DNA from: Acinetobacter chengduensis
GTDB taxonomy: Bacteria; Pseudomonadota; Gammaproteobacteria; Pseudomonadales; Moraxellaceae
Assembly: GCF_003664645.1 (NCBI RefSeq)
Contig: NZ_RCHC01000009.1
Location: 1-64,000, forward strand
DNA: 64,000 nucleotides
Direction of reading: 5' to 3'
The position numbers and the translations under genes are program-made. Under the pieces are notes generated by a model that searched no databases, was not told where the DNA came from, and saw only the letters and a list, made by a program, of their open reading frames with translations. Below are positions 1-10,127 of this stretch, piece after piece (position 1 is the first letter of the stretch; every line of letters starts with the position of its first letter).

Positions 1-1335
1 ACGGTCTTCACCACCGAATGAACGGCGTTCGCCATCACGGCCACCTTCACGACGTTTGAAATTGCTTTCGCCTTCAAAACGACGACCACCACCAAAGCCA
101 CCACGACCGCCATCACGACGACCGCCACGGCCACGGCCAGCGCCATCACGGCTACCGCGTGCAGGAGGTGGAGATGGCTCAAGACCTTCAATTTCAGATA
201 CGTTTAGACGAGCATCTAAGAAGTCTTCTAAAGCACGGATCTTGCCACGTTCACGGTAAGTTGCAAGTGTAATTGCTTTACCAGTACGACCAGCACGACC
301 AGTACGACCAATACGGTGTACATAATCTTCGTTCTTCATAGGAAGACCGAAGTTAATTACGTGTGAAATTGTTGGTACGTCAAGACCACGCGCTGCAACG
401 TCAGTTGCAACTAAAATCTTAGCACGACCTTCACGGATGCTACGTAAACGACGGTTACGAACAGTTTGTGGCATAGCACCATGAAGCGCTACAACTGATA
501 AACCTGCTTCAGCAAGTTCTTCAGCCAACATATCTGTATCTTCTTGGGTAGAAGCAAATACTACTGCTTGATCAACGTCTTCTTCGTTTAACCAATGAGT
601 AAGTAATTTTTTCTTGTGTTCAAAGCCATCAGTCCAATGCAAAGTTTGAGTGATGTCAGTATTTGTAGAGTGACCAGTTTCAATCGCAATACGCATTGGA
701 TCATTCATCATGCGTTCAGCAAGCGTGATAATACGTGGTGCAAATGTTGCAGAGAACATTAATGTTTGCTTGCGGTTAGCTGCTAAATCACTGATTGCTT
801 CTAGATCTTCAGAGAAACCAAGATCAAGCATACGGTCAGCTTCATCGACAATTAACGCGTCAACTTTGTCTAATTTGATTTGACGACGGTTAACCAAGTC
901 AAGTAAACGACCTGGAGTTGCAACAACAACTTGCGCGCCTTTTAATTGTTGGATTTGTTTACCAAAAGGCATACCACCCATAATTGCAGCAATACGAACA
1001 CCTTTCATGTGACGTACGAATGCAATTGCATCTTGACTCACTTGTTGAGCCAATTCACGAGTTGGACAAAGAACCAAAATGTTTGGTTGAGTAACTGCTT
1101 TCATACGTTCTTTGAACGGTACAAAAGTTTCTTGGTCAGCAAGTGCATTTAAAGTTGGGAGTAAGAATGCAGCTGTTTTACCAGAACCTGTTTGGCTTGA
1201 TACTAAAAGGTCTTTACCTTCTAAAGCCGCAGGGATTGATTGCTCTTGTACAGGAGTTGGCGCAGTAAAACCTAAGCTTTGTAGAGCTTGTTGCAGGGAC
1301 TCGTGTAGAGGAAATTCAGCAAAAGTTTTGCTCAT
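1..1335 (-). CDS. DEAD-box ATP-dependent RNA helicase (RhlE/DeaD type), 3' end cut off
   Basis: ATP-driven RNA unwinding enzyme. I translated the minus strand from the ATG at 1335: MSKTF start, Q motif (PTPVQEQSI), Walker A SQTGSGKT, PTRELA, GG, TPGRLL, the DEAD motif as DEAD-R, SAT, and motif VI HRIGRTGRAGR. These give both RecA-like domains in order over about 380 residues. A low-complexity Arg/Gly-rich tail follows, rich in RGG and GRR repeats, and continues past base 1. Such tails bind RNA in this family. The gene has an extended -10 promoter and a leader of about 270 nt, which suggests control at the mRNA level. RhlE, DeaD/CsdA and SrmB cannot be separated without the full C terminus. 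Confidence 0.93.
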   Translation of the reverse strand, partial: MSKTFAEFPLHESLQQALQSLGFTAPTPVQEQSIPAALEGKDLLVSSQTGSGKTAAFLLPTLNALADQETFVPFKERMKAVTQPNILVLCPTRELAQQVSQDAIAFVRHMKGVRIAAIMGGMPFGKQIQQLKGAQVVVATPGRLLDLVNRRQIKLDKVDALIVDEADRMLDLGFSEDLEAISDLAANRKQTLMFSATFAPRIITLAERMMNDPMRIAIETGHSTNTDITQTLHWTDGFEHKKKLLTHWLNEEDVDQAVVFASTQEDTDMLAEELAEAGLSVVALHGAMPQTVRNRRLRSIREGRAKILVATDVAARGLDVPTISHVINFGLPMKNEDYVHRIGRTGRAGRTGKAITLATYRERGKIRALEDFLDARLNVSEIEGLEPSPPPARGSRDGAGRGRGGRRDGGRGGFGGGRRFEGESNFKRREGGRDGERRSFGGEDR

Positions 1336-1604
1336 AGAGTTTTTCACCCGAAAAATGGGTGCTCCATTAAAATAAAGTCAATTGGACATCGGCAAAAAGC
1401 GGTACAGCAATAAACGCTGACAATCTAAGATTCAGCGGCGATCCGAGTAACGACGATGTGATATAACGCACGCATGATTACGGCTAAACCTGAAGGAATC
1501 GCTAAAGCGATTGGGGCGCGAGATATCGTCCTCTCTTTGGACCGCACGCGCATACACAATGATTTGAAGAGAAATGTTCAGGTAATGAACGAAAATAAGT
1601 GCGT
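1336..1604 (-). promoter_or_regulatory. Long structured 5' leader of the helicase mRNA
   Basis: This non-coding stretch of about 270 nt lies between the predicted start site and the helicase ATG. It is more GC-rich than the surrounding spacers. It contains an AATCGCT/AGCGATT hairpin near 1498-1513 and a CACCC/GGGTG hairpin just upstream of the ATG that overlaps the likely ribosome-binding GGGTG. Long leaders with autoregulation or cold control are known for DEAD-box helicase mRNAs; that role here is inference. Confidence 0.45.
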
Positions 1605-1610
1605 GGGCGG

Positions 1611-1638
1611 ATTATATCAGAATAATTTTAAAAGTCAT
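1611..1638 (-). promoter_or_regulatory. Extended -10 promoter for the RNA helicase gene
   Basis: On the minus strand there is a perfect -10 TATAAT (1611-1616) preceded by TG one base upstream (extended -10). A -35-like ATGACT (1633-1638) lies 16 bp further up. Transcription would start near 1604, leaving a 5' untranslated region of about 270 nt before the helicase ATG. Seen in the sequence; activity is inferred. Confidence 0.6.
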
Positions 1639-1750
1639 CCTTTTTAGTCAACTTAAAACAACAAATTCACAAAACATATATTTATTCACTTTATATTGCG
1701 CAAATTTTTGACTGATATAGGTCGCTTATTTTTCGTAAGCGCTTCTTTCT

Positions 1751-2296
1751 TCAACATTTCAGCTGAGATAAGCGCGTCATTAAAAAATTTACAATATTTT
1801 CTGGTTTATCCTGAGTCATTACTTTTGGGCACGCTAAAGAGGCATATTGATCAAAACGTCGAGAAATTTTTAAAAACTCTTTCTCAGCATTTGTCTGAAG
1901 GTACGCTCTGCTTAATTGCCTTTGCACAATCAGATCAATGCATTGCTTTTTATTCAAGGACGGTAAAAGCACATAGCTATATGCTTCTGACAATAGGCGG
2001 TGTTTAATGGCCTGATATTCTGCATCCTGATCCAGTGCATAAGTCATAAATCCAGATGAACAGACCAAAATTGCAGATTGCCCGGGCTGAATAGAGCCTC
2101 GTAGTTGCTGATATAAAGCAATATTACGACGTGCATAGGCCAAATAACCATTCTGTTGAATATATAAAGTAATATCCCCTTCCATTTTGAGAAAATATTC
2201 ATCTAAATCTAAGCACACGGCATCTATTTTAGGGGCCAATTGCTTTGCGATTGTTGTTTTACCTGCACCCCCAGGGCCAATAAACTGAATGAACAT
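1751..2296 (-). CDS. Small P-loop kinase-like ATPase (shikimate/adenylate kinase fold)
   Basis: A 181-residue cytoplasmic protein with an N-terminal Walker A GPGGAGKTT directly after a short beta strand (FIQFI). A DLDEYF segment follows at the position where shikimate kinases bind substrate. The rest fits a P-loop nucleoside/small-molecule kinase with a lid region rich in Arg/Gln, but no specific family signature identifies the substrate. The ATG at 2296 is preferred over a GTG three codons upstream because the upstream AGAG spacing fits it better. It stands alone on the minus strand, downstream of the suhB terminator. Confidence 0.7.
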   Translation of the reverse strand: MFIQFIGPGGAGKTTIAKQLAPKIDAVCLDLDEYFLKMEGDITLYIQQNGYLAYARRNIALYQQLRGSIQPGQSAILVCSSGFMTYALDQDAEYQAIKHRLLSEAYSYVLLPSLNKKQCIDLIVQRQLSRAYLQTNAEKEFLKISRRFDQYASLACPKVMTQDKPENIVNFLMTRLSQLKC

Positions 2297-2400
2297 GTAA
2301 TGCACTCTATTTTAAGATGAACTTTTCTTCTGAATATTTATACACTGTAATTTTTATTTCTAAGATTTATAAGTCTTGTCCATCTAAAAATGAGCGCAAT

Positions 2401-2431
2401 AAAAAACCCTCATCAATGAGGGTTTTTTTAA
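2401..2431 (-). terminator. Rho-independent terminator after suhB
   Basis: An ACCCTCAT/ATGAGGGT stem with a short loop is flanked by an A-run and a T-run, so it can act on either strand. It lies 28 bp past the suhB stop. Confidence 0.85.
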
Positions 2432-2458
2432 ACTCGAACTACATATAAGTTGAAAGAC

Positions 2459-3289
2459 TTATTTAGCAGCTTCGCCCCAAGCAGGAACAACAGCTTGCAT
2501 CAATGGTTTCAACATTTTCATAGAACATGCGATCACTTGACCGTTTTCCATTGACTCTGCACCACCACGTGCATCTACAACAGTACCGCCCGCTTCTTTC
2601 ACAATGAGTTCGCCTGCAGCGATATCCCATGGTTTCAAGCCAAGCTCGAAGTAACCATCTAAACGACCCGCAGCCACATAAGCTAAATCAAGCGCAGCAG
2701 AACCAGCACGGCGGTATTGAGCACCTGCTTCAGTTACATTTAATAATGAATCGAAGTGATTTTTTGCATAAGAAACAACTTCACCATTACGGATTTTACG
2801 GTAAGCATGGCCTACACCCATAAAGGTATTTTCTAAGCTGTCTTTTACATTTACACGAATACGGCGTTGGTTCAACATTGCACCGCGACCACGGCTTGCA
2901 GAGAATAACTCGTCTTTTACAGGGTCATAAATAACACCGTGTTGAGTTACACCTTTGTGTTGAACAGCAATAGATACACAGAAATGTGGGAAACCATTAA
3001 TAAAGTTTAAAGTGCCATCAAGTGGGTCGATAATCCAACACCAATCAGCGTCGTGACCTTTACCTTCTTGAAGACCAAACTCTTCACCTAAGAAGCTGTG
3101 GTTTTTATAACTTTTACGAAGCGTGTCGATAGTCAACTGTTCAATGTAGCGATCTACACGTGTTACAGGACCCTCGATGCCTTTTTCTTCAACTTGCAAA
3201 TCGAGTTTATGACGATTTTGATGCGCTTTTAAAAGCTCTTGACCAACTAATTGAGCCGCACGCGCAGCCATCACCACCATAGGTTCCAT
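2459..3289 (-). CDS. suhB: Inositol-1-monophosphatase family protein SuhB
   Basis: Mg-dependent phosphatase of the inositol monophosphatase superfamily; in E. coli SuhB also joins Nus-factor antitermination complexes on rRNA. The 276-residue product has the metal-binding LGEE, the DPLDGTLNF signature and the C-terminal WDIAAGELIVKEAGG motif, and it matches the usual family length. The start at MEPMVV (3289) is chosen. An upstream in-frame start at 3349 would run into the dxs terminator hairpin and adds residues the family lacks. It lies downstream of dxs on the same strand, but the intervening hairpin suggests separate transcription. Confidence 0.93.
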   Translation of the reverse strand: MEPMVVMAARAAQLVGQELLKAHQNRHKLDLQVEEKGIEGPVTRVDRYIEQLTIDTLRKSYKNHSFLGEEFGLQEGKGHDADWCWIIDPLDGTLNFINGFPHFCVSIAVQHKGVTQHGVIYDPVKDELFSASRGRGAMLNQRRIRVNVKDSLENTFMGVGHAYRKIRNGEVVSYAKNHFDSLLNVTEAGAQYRRAGSAALDLAYVAAGRLDGYFELGLKPWDIAAGELIVKEAGGTVVDARGGAESMENGQVIACSMKMLKPLMQAVVPAWGEAAK

Positions 3290-3336
3290 TGAACACCCAC
3301 TACAAATTTGAAGACACTGATAAAGAATAATGCATA

Positions 3337-3371
3337 AAAGCCCGCACATTTTAGCAAATATACGGGCTTTT
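3337..3371 (-). terminator. Terminator between dxs and suhB
   Basis: AAAAGCCCG at 3337-3345 pairs with CGGGCTTTT at 3363-3371, giving a 9-bp stem ending in a T-run on the minus strand. It lies 49 bp after the dxs stop and separates dxs from suhB. Confidence 0.75.
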
Positions 3372-3419
3372 AGGCAAAGAAATGTTTCTAAACGTATTTA
3401 AAAAATTTATTTAACCGAT

Positions 3420-5312
3420 TTAATTCAACTTAGACCATGCAATTTGTATTGATTTTTCAATACCTTCTGCATCAATCCCAGCCAATTGCAACATTTGTCC
3501 ATGTGAAGCTTGATGTAAAAATTCATCAGCCAGACCAAGGTTTAATGTTGGTTTTACAATACCTGCTTTCGCAAGATATTCATTCACTGCACTGCCCGCA
3601 CCTGCCATCACAGCATGCTCTTCAACCGTCACAAATAAAGCTGTGCTATCCGCCAGGCGATCCAACAACGCTTCATCTAAAGGTTTGACATAGCGCATGT
3701 TGACAATACGAACTGCTAAACCTTGTGCAGCTAGGGCTTCTGCTGCTTCAAAAGCAGGCTGTACACGACTACCAAAAGCCAAGATAGAAATACTTGGACC
3801 TTGAGTCTCATTAAAGCTTGCCAAAATTTCTGCTTCGCCAATGTTCATGGCCTGAAGTTCACTTTGGATATTGACTCCTAAACCATTACCACGTGGGTAA
3901 CGCACTGCTGTTGGGCCAGGGTGTAAATATGCGGTATGCAGCATTTGACGACATTCATTTTCGTCTTTTGGCGCCATAATCACCATATTGGGAATGGTAC
4001 GCATATAAGCATAATCGTATGCACCTGCATGTGTTGGACCGTCCTCACCCACCAAACCTGCACGATCAATCCCGAAAGTCACATCAAGATTTTGTAATGC
4101 GACATCATGTACAAGTTGGTCATAGCCACGTTGCAAGAAGGTTGAGTAAATCGCAACCACAGGTTTTAAGCCTTCACACGCCATACCTGCAGCCAAAGTC
4201 ACCGCATGTTGCTCTGCAATGGCTACATCAAAGTAACGCTCTGGAAAATCTTGGGCAAATTTTACCATGCCCGAACCTTCACACATTGCAGGTGTAATTG
4301 CGACTAAGCGTTGGTCTTGTGCTGCTTCATCACATAACCACTGACCAAATACATCTGAATATTTAGGTGCTGTGCTTGTGCTGGCAACTGCATTCAATTT
4401 ACTAATCGCATGATATTTAATTTGATCCGCTTCTGCAGGTGCAAAACCTTTGCCTTTTTTGGTATAGACATGCACCAAACGTGGACCTTTACGTTTTTTA
4501 ACTGCTTCAAAAACATGAGTCAGTTGCACAACATCATGACCATCGAATGGGCCAAAATAATCAAAGCCAATCGCTTTAAATAAATTGTCTGCGGCATCGG
4601 TTGCTGCGCTGTGTAAACGAGAGTTATAGGCCCACTCAGGATGAGGTTGTACATACGCCTCGCCCTGCTCTGTGATATTAACCGACTCACCTTTACCCCA
4701 AATCGCAGCCAAGTGTTTGGCAAAGCCACCTGTGCTACATGAAATCGACATATCATTGTCATTTAACACAACAATTAAATCTGAATCATGTGCAACTGCA
4801 TCGTTCATGGCTTCAAATGCCATACCCGCAGTCATTGCGCCATCCCCTACGATAGCAACAACTTCACAAGGATCTTTTTGGTAACGGCGCGCCAAAGACA
4901 TGCCCAAACCTGCAGAAATTGCAGTTGAAGAGTGGCCTACGCCAAAAGTATCGTATTCAGATTCTTCACGTGCAGGAAAGGCAGCCAAGCCATCTTTAGC
5001 ACGAATGGTGACGAGTTGTTCACGGCGACCAGTGAGGGCTTTATGAGGGTACGCTTGATGACCCACATCCCAAATCAGACGGTCACGTGGTGTGTTAAAA
5101 CAGTAATGCAACGCAACGGTCAATTCAATCACGCCAAGATTTGCGCCGAAGTGTCCGCCGCTTTGTCCTGCTGCATATATAATAAATTGACGTAACTCAT
5201 CCGCCACTTGTTCGAGCTGCTTGCGTTCAAGCAGACGGAGCTGTTGAGGTAGCTCAATGCTGTCGAGCAGCGATGTAATGGGGCGTTGAGACGGTATTTC
5301 TGTATACAGCAT
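3420..5312 (-). CDS. dxs: 1-deoxy-D-xylulose-5-phosphate synthase
   Basis: Thiamine-diphosphate enzyme that joins pyruvate and glyceraldehyde-3-phosphate, the first step of the MEP isoprenoid pathway and also a precursor source for thiamine and pyridoxal. The 630-residue protein shows the ThDP motif beginning GDGAMTAG and ending in Asn, an N-terminal GHQAYPHK, and the central transketolase signature [15 protein letters not shown]. Both transketolase domains and the C-terminal domain are complete. The ATG at 5312 (MLYTEIP) is chosen over the more distant start because it matches family N termini. Confidence 0.97.
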   Translation of the reverse strand: MLYTEIPSQRPITSLLDSIELPQQLRLLERKQLEQVADELRQFIIYAAGQSGGHFGANLGVIELTVALHYCFNTPRDRLIWDVGHQAYPHKALTGRREQLVTIRAKDGLAAFPAREESEYDTFGVGHSSTAISAGLGMSLARRYQKDPCEVVAIVGDGAMTAGMAFEAMNDAVAHDSDLIVVLNDNDMSISCSTGGFAKHLAAIWGKGESVNITEQGEAYVQPHPEWAYNSRLHSAATDAADNLFKAIGFDYFGPFDGHDVVQLTHVFEAVKKRKGPRLVHVYTKKGKGFAPAEADQIKYHAISKLNAVASTSTAPKYSDVFGQWLCDEAAQDQRLVAITPAMCEGSGMVKFAQDFPERYFDVAIAEQHAVTLAAGMACEGLKPVVAIYSTFLQRGYDQLVHDVALQNLDVTFGIDRAGLVGEDGPTHAGAYDYAYMRTIPNMVIMAPKDENECRQMLHTAYLHPGPTAVRYPRGNGLGVNIQSELQAMNIGEAEILASFNETQGPSISILAFGSRVQPAFEAAEALAAQGLAVRIVNMRYVKPLDEALLDRLADSTALFVTVEEHAVMAGAGSAVNEYLAKAGIVKPTLNLGLADEFLHQASHGQMLQLAGIDAEGIEKSIQIAWSKLN

Positions 5313-5623
5313 AATATGGCAAAGCCTTCTAAAGCCTGGCAAATCCTAAGCTAGGTCAAATGGATATTCGATGATTATATCGAATTGTATCACCTTCAAT
5401 CAGCCATATTTCTAGCGATGCAATTTTAAGTTCAACTCAAAATTCGGTGTTATGTTTAAGTGTAGGAGATTATCCTGAATAATCTGACTATTTATCAACT
5501 ATTATCGTTCTCTTTATGCAAAAAAAGAAAATGTTCTGCACAAAATCGTAACTGCTATTCTACTAATGTCCAAGCATTACGCTATACTTTAAACAATTTA
5601 CAATCAATTATACGGGTTTGACT
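5313..5623. other. Divergent promoter region between dxs and ribA
   Basis: About 310 bp separate the divergent dxs and ribA starts. I looked for an FMN riboswitch before ribA and for a thiamine riboswitch before dxs and saw the conserved core of neither. Both promoters must lie here, but I could not assign hexamers with confidence. No open reading frame of note. Confidence 0.5.
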
Positions 5624-6226
5624 GTGCCTATAGAATTTGTCGCGACTTCCAGATTACCGACCGCTTTTGGTGAATTTAAAGTTTCAGTATTTCAAGACCC
5701 ACACACCGGCGAAGAACATGTCTCACTCTCTAAAGGCTTAGAAACTGCACCCACTGGCCCAGTTTTAGTTCGTATTCATTCCGAATGTTTAACAGGTGAT
5801 GCATTTGCATCACTGAAGTGCGACTGTGGTCCACAACTTCAAGCGACGCAACAACTCATTAATGAGGCAGGCCAAGGCGTGATTTTATATTTACGTCAGG
5901 AAGGTCGTGGCATTGGTCTGACCAATAAAATCCGCGCCTATGCTTTGCAAGATCAAGGGCATGATACTGTAGATGCAAATCTCATGCTGAATCTACCTGC
6001 TGACGCCCGCACCTATGATATGTGTAGCATTATGTTAGAGCATTTGCAGGTGAAAGAAGTGCGCTTAATTACCAACAATCCTTTAAAAATTAAAGCACTC
6101 ACAGACCTAGGTATTAATGTAGTAGACCGTGTTCCGCTCACAGTCGGTCTAAATAAATTCAATGAAGACTATTTAAAAACCAAACATGATCGAATGTCAC
6201 ACATGTACGATAAAGATGATTTTTAA
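5624..6226 (+). CDS. ribA: GTP cyclohydrolase II
   Basis: Opens the imidazole ring of GTP to start riboflavin synthesis. The 200-residue protein has the zinc ligands in SLKCDCG plus the earlier Cys of SECL, and the catalytic RQEGRGIGL loop. It is a stand-alone RibA rather than a RibBA fusion. The start is taken as the GTG at 5624 (MPIEFV); a TTG two codons upstream would also be in frame but adds residues not typical of the family. It is transcribed alone, divergently from dxs, with a small periplasmic-protein gene following. Confidence 0.95.
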   Translation: MPIEFVATSRLPTAFGEFKVSVFQDPHTGEEHVSLSKGLETAPTGPVLVRIHSECLTGDAFASLKCDCGPQLQATQQLINEAGQGVILYLRQEGRGIGLTNKIRAYALQDQGHDTVDANLMLNLPADARTYDMCSIMLEHLQVKEVRLITNNPLKIKALTDLGINVVDRVPLTVGLNKFNEDYLKTKHDRMSHMYDKDDF

Positions 6227-6262
6227 ATAAAAATATGAAGTAAATAACTGGAGATTGAACAC

Positions 6263-6718
6263 ATCAAGCCAGCCACAATTTTATTTGTGTTCAGTCTCTT
6301 ATTATTTGCCAACTTTTCCAAAGCTGAAACGCCAAACACCCAATTACTACAAATTCAGAAATTAGAACAATTTCAGACGAACAAGCATTTTGCTTATGGC
6401 AATGCTTCTGATTCAACATTACAAGAGCACATTTTAAAAAATCACATTAATCAATCTATTGAAAGTACACGTCAAGCATTTATCCATCTCTATCAAAGTA
6501 ATAGCCAACCGAGTAAACAACAGTTATTACACATCTTATCCAATGGGATTAATCAAATAGATCCAAACAGCTTGTACACCGATGATCGCGAGCAAGTTGC
6601 GACTATTTTTGAAAATTTTTTAGATGTTATTGGCTTAGAGAGTTCAGACGGAATACTCAATACATGGGTATATGGCAAAGAAATTACTGACCTAATTACC
6701 AAGCCTAGAGCACAATGA
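6263..6718 (+). CDS. Small secreted protein of unknown function, apparent ATC start
   Basis: Not a family I recognise. The frame shows a textbook signal peptide only if translation starts at the ATC at 6263: M-K-P-A, a hydrophobic run (TILFVFSLLLFANF), then SKA|E as cleavage site. A GGAG lies 9 nt before this ATC. The only standard start nearby is a GTG at 6287, which has no ribosome-binding site and removes the charged N region. The mature part is about 130 residues, Gln/Asn-rich and predicted helical. It sits 36 bp after ribA and may be co-transcribed. Start uncertain; coding status likely. Confidence 0.6.
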   Translation: MKPATILFVFSLLLFANFSKAETPNTQLLQIQKLEQFQTNKHFAYGNASDSTLQEHILKNHINQSIESTRQAFIHLYQSNSQPSKQQLLHILSNGINQIDPNSLYTDDREQVATIFENFLDVIGLESSDGILNTWVYGKEITDLITKPRAQ

Positions 6719-6836
6719 CGACAAATCGATGTGAAGCATCCATTTTTTCACTCGGCAATATTTTTCTTTTGCTAAACACATCTCCCTCTCTGCAATCAGG
6801 ACGGGAGACTTAGCAAGCTTCTCTCCAAAGCGAAAA

Positions 6837-8207
6837 TCAAATCGTCATCGAAAATATCTGAGTCTCAGGCTTCCGACGTTTTAAATGCAAATCAAACGCC
6901 ATACAAATATTTCTAACGAAAGGTTTCCCTTGTTCCGTAATCACGATTTGCTCTGGTTCAATCTGCAATAGACCATCTTGTTCCATCTCTACAAGTTGCT
7001 GAATAACTTTTTCCCTTTCAGGAAAATCCATTGACTGGTCAGCCCATGAGGTTTGAAACGTACACATTAAATTTAAAATATGTTTACGGATTTTTAAGTC
7101 TTCAGCACTCAACACATGCCCTTTCACCACTGGAATTTGATGATTTTCAAGACATGCATAATAAGCATCTATGTTTTTTTCATTTTGCGCAAAGCTATAC
7201 CAACTGTCACTGATGGAAGAGATTCCTAAGCCAATCATGACTTGCGTTTTAGATGCGGTATAACCCATAAAATTACGATGCAAAGCCTTCTCTTGAAATG
7301 CCTTGCACATTGGATCAGTATTTAATGCGAAATGATCCATGCCAATTTCATGGTAACCACTTGCCAATAAAGCTTTTTTGCCTTCTTCATAACATTGGCG
7401 TTTCATTTCATCTTTAGGTACATCCGCATCTTTAAAGCCACGTTGGCCATTGCCTTTAATCCATGGCACATGTGCATAACTATAAAAGGCCAAACGGTCT
7501 GGCATTAATCGAGTAGTCTGCTCTATGGTATGCAACACATCATCAAGCTGTTGAAAAGGCAGACCAAAGACTAAATCGTGTGAAATAGAGCTATAGCCGA
7601 TTTCTCTTGCCCACACGGTTGCACGTTCAACATGCTCAAAAGGTTGTATCCGATGAATCGCTTTTTGTACATTTTCATTATAGTCCTGTACTCCATAGCT
7701 CACACGACGAAACCCAACATCGTATAGCGCTTGCAAATGTTCACGCGTGGTATTGTTTGGGTGACCTTCGAAGCTGAATTCATGTAGTGGCGCCACATCA
7801 GCGTCAGCCAAAATTCCCTGAATTAACTCTGTTAAATGCTCAGGAGAAAAAAACGTAGGCGTGCCACCACCCAGATGAATCTCTTTAATCAAAGGTCGTT
7901 CAACCAGCACTTTTCGATACAGCGCCCATTCTTTGAGCACCGCCTGAATATAAGGCTGTTCAAGCTCATGCTTTTTTGTGACTTTTTTATGGCAACCGCA
8001 GAAGGTACATAAACTTTCACAAAATGGCAGATGAATGTATAAACTAATCCCTTCACTTGTATTTGAGGCATCAAAGGATTGCTTGAGGGTCTGCGTCCAA
8101 GCCTGCACTGAAAACGAAGCTTCATCCCAATAAGGCACCGTTGGGTAACTGGTATAACGTGGCCCAGGCACATTATATTTTTGAATCAGTGATGTTACCT
8201 GTTGCAT
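6837..8207 (-). CDS. hemN: Oxygen-independent coproporphyrinogen III oxidase
   Basis: Radical-SAM enzyme that decarboxylates coproporphyrinogen III to protoporphyrinogen IX without oxygen in haem synthesis. It has the cluster-binding cysteines in PFCESLCTFCGCH, the following GGGTPTF motif, and the HemN C-terminal domain. Its 456 residues match true HemN length, distinguishing it from the shorter HemW at 20534. The start is MQQVTSL at 8207; the ORF extends 26 codons upstream but those residues are not HemN-like. It is transcribed divergently from hemF, its oxygen-dependent counterpart. Confidence 0.95.
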   Translation of the reverse strand: MQQVTSLIQKYNVPGPRYTSYPTVPYWDEASFSVQAWTQTLKQSFDASNTSEGISLYIHLPFCESLCTFCGCHKKVTKKHELEQPYIQAVLKEWALYRKVLVERPLIKEIHLGGGTPTFFSPEHLTELIQGILADADVAPLHEFSFEGHPNNTTREHLQALYDVGFRRVSYGVQDYNENVQKAIHRIQPFEHVERATVWAREIGYSSISHDLVFGLPFQQLDDVLHTIEQTTRLMPDRLAFYSYAHVPWIKGNGQRGFKDADVPKDEMKRQCYEEGKKALLASGYHEIGMDHFALNTDPMCKAFQEKALHRNFMGYTASKTQVMIGLGISSISDSWYSFAQNEKNIDAYYACLENHQIPVVKGHVLSAEDLKIRKHILNLMCTFQTSWADQSMDFPEREKVIQQLVEMEQDGLLQIEPEQIVITEQGKPFVRNICMAFDLHLKRRKPETQIFSMTI

Positions 8208-8426
8208 ATCCACGGCCTTAATAAAATACAAAATGGCATTTAAGGCTATTTTGCTTGGCTTATAAGCCGAATTCAACCTAGCCATTTAGTCGGAATAAAC
8301 CTATACAACGTTATATAAAGTGACCTGATGGCAGGCTGTATTCAAGCCTATCTTTAGTTTTTCCGATGCTCAAGATTGGTAAAAAAACCTTATGTTTTTA
8401 GACATTTTATGTTTTGATATTCTTAG

Positions 8427-9392
<966 letters not shown>

Positions 9393-9426
9393 CTAAGTTT
9401 GTAGCCGTTTGGTTTTAAAGACAATC

Positions 9427-9453
9427 AAGCCTCCATCTATTGGGGGCTTTTTA
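9427..9453 (+). terminator. Terminator after hemF
   Basis: AAGCCTCC pairs with GGGGGCTT (one T-G pair) and is followed by a T-run, 35 bp past the hemF stop. Confidence 0.8.
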
Positions 9454-9773
9454 AATCGGTTAATTCTGAGTCCTATGCATCAATACTTGAGTATTCCATT
9501 TAAGACCTTATTCGCTTGAATGTTACATCTATAAACCGAAACCTTCTGCTCATTTACCGTCTATGTACACAATATTGACTCAAAGTTTGCAGTCATTGCT
9601 ATTTACATACATCTAATATCAGCTACTGCTGTAATATGAACGCTCAAACTATCATGACTAAAATAGTGTTGAAGATCGATATTGATGAAATATGCCTAAG
9701 CCTCATCAAAATGTTATTGCAATGATTGCAATCTATGATCTTCTCCTCATCTAGATCAAACGCAGGAAATCGC
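9454..9773. other. Intergenic region without visible genes
   Basis: About 320 AT-rich bases between the hemF terminator and the small membrane protein. I see no tRNA, repeat or convincing reading frame; a minus-strand frame across 9644-9838 overlaps the small membrane gene and has no recognisable content. Confidence 0.5.
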
Positions 9774-9980
9774 ATGAATATCATCAAAAACCATCCGACA
9801 CTGTTTAGCTTTTGGGGTTTCACCCTTCTCATGCTCACAGCAATTAGTACAGCACTTTTTTCTGAAAGTCAGTTCAATGATCAATTTGCCTATAGCACCA
9901 TGTCTGTGGCTTTAATTGGTATTTTACTCAGTGCTTCATTTTTAGCAGTAGATGCTATTTTCGAGCTGTGTAATTCTTAA
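9774..9980 (+). CDS. Small two-helix membrane protein, unknown function
   Basis: A 68-residue peptide starting MNIIKN, with AGGA 9 nt upstream of the ATG at 9774. It contains two hydrophobic stretches: about residues 8-27 (TLFSFWGFTLLMLTAI) and about 42-60 (MSVALIGILLSASFLAV). They are joined by a short polar loop with acidic residues. I recognise no family. The frame extends upstream to 9726 but that part is polar and lacks a ribosome-binding site. It stands alone between hemF and aroE. Confidence 0.5.
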   Translation: MNIIKNHPTLFSFWGFTLLMLTAISTALFSESQFNDQFAYSTMSVALIGILLSASFLAVDAIFELCNS

Positions 9981-10127
9981 TTACAGCCAAATACAATTAC
10001 AGGCACATAGCTGATCATGAAATTAATTTTCAAGATAAATACGCTTGGCTAAAATTTAGATTAAAGCTTTAGACTGACCCATAATTGCCGTATATTGATG
10101 CACATTTCTCCACATGGACTTTGTGCG

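Noticed and set aside
56..259. Pro/Arg-rich frame on the plus strand at the left edge
   Set aside because: It is the reverse complement of the Gly/Arg-rich tail of the RNA helicase and has no independent support.
5313..5623. FMN riboswitch before ribA
   Set aside because: None of the conserved FMN-element blocks could be found in the spacer.
9644..9838. Minus-strand reading frame opposite the small membrane gene
   Set aside because: It overlaps the better-supported plus-strand gene and has no ribosome-binding site, hydrophobic pattern or recognisable motif.
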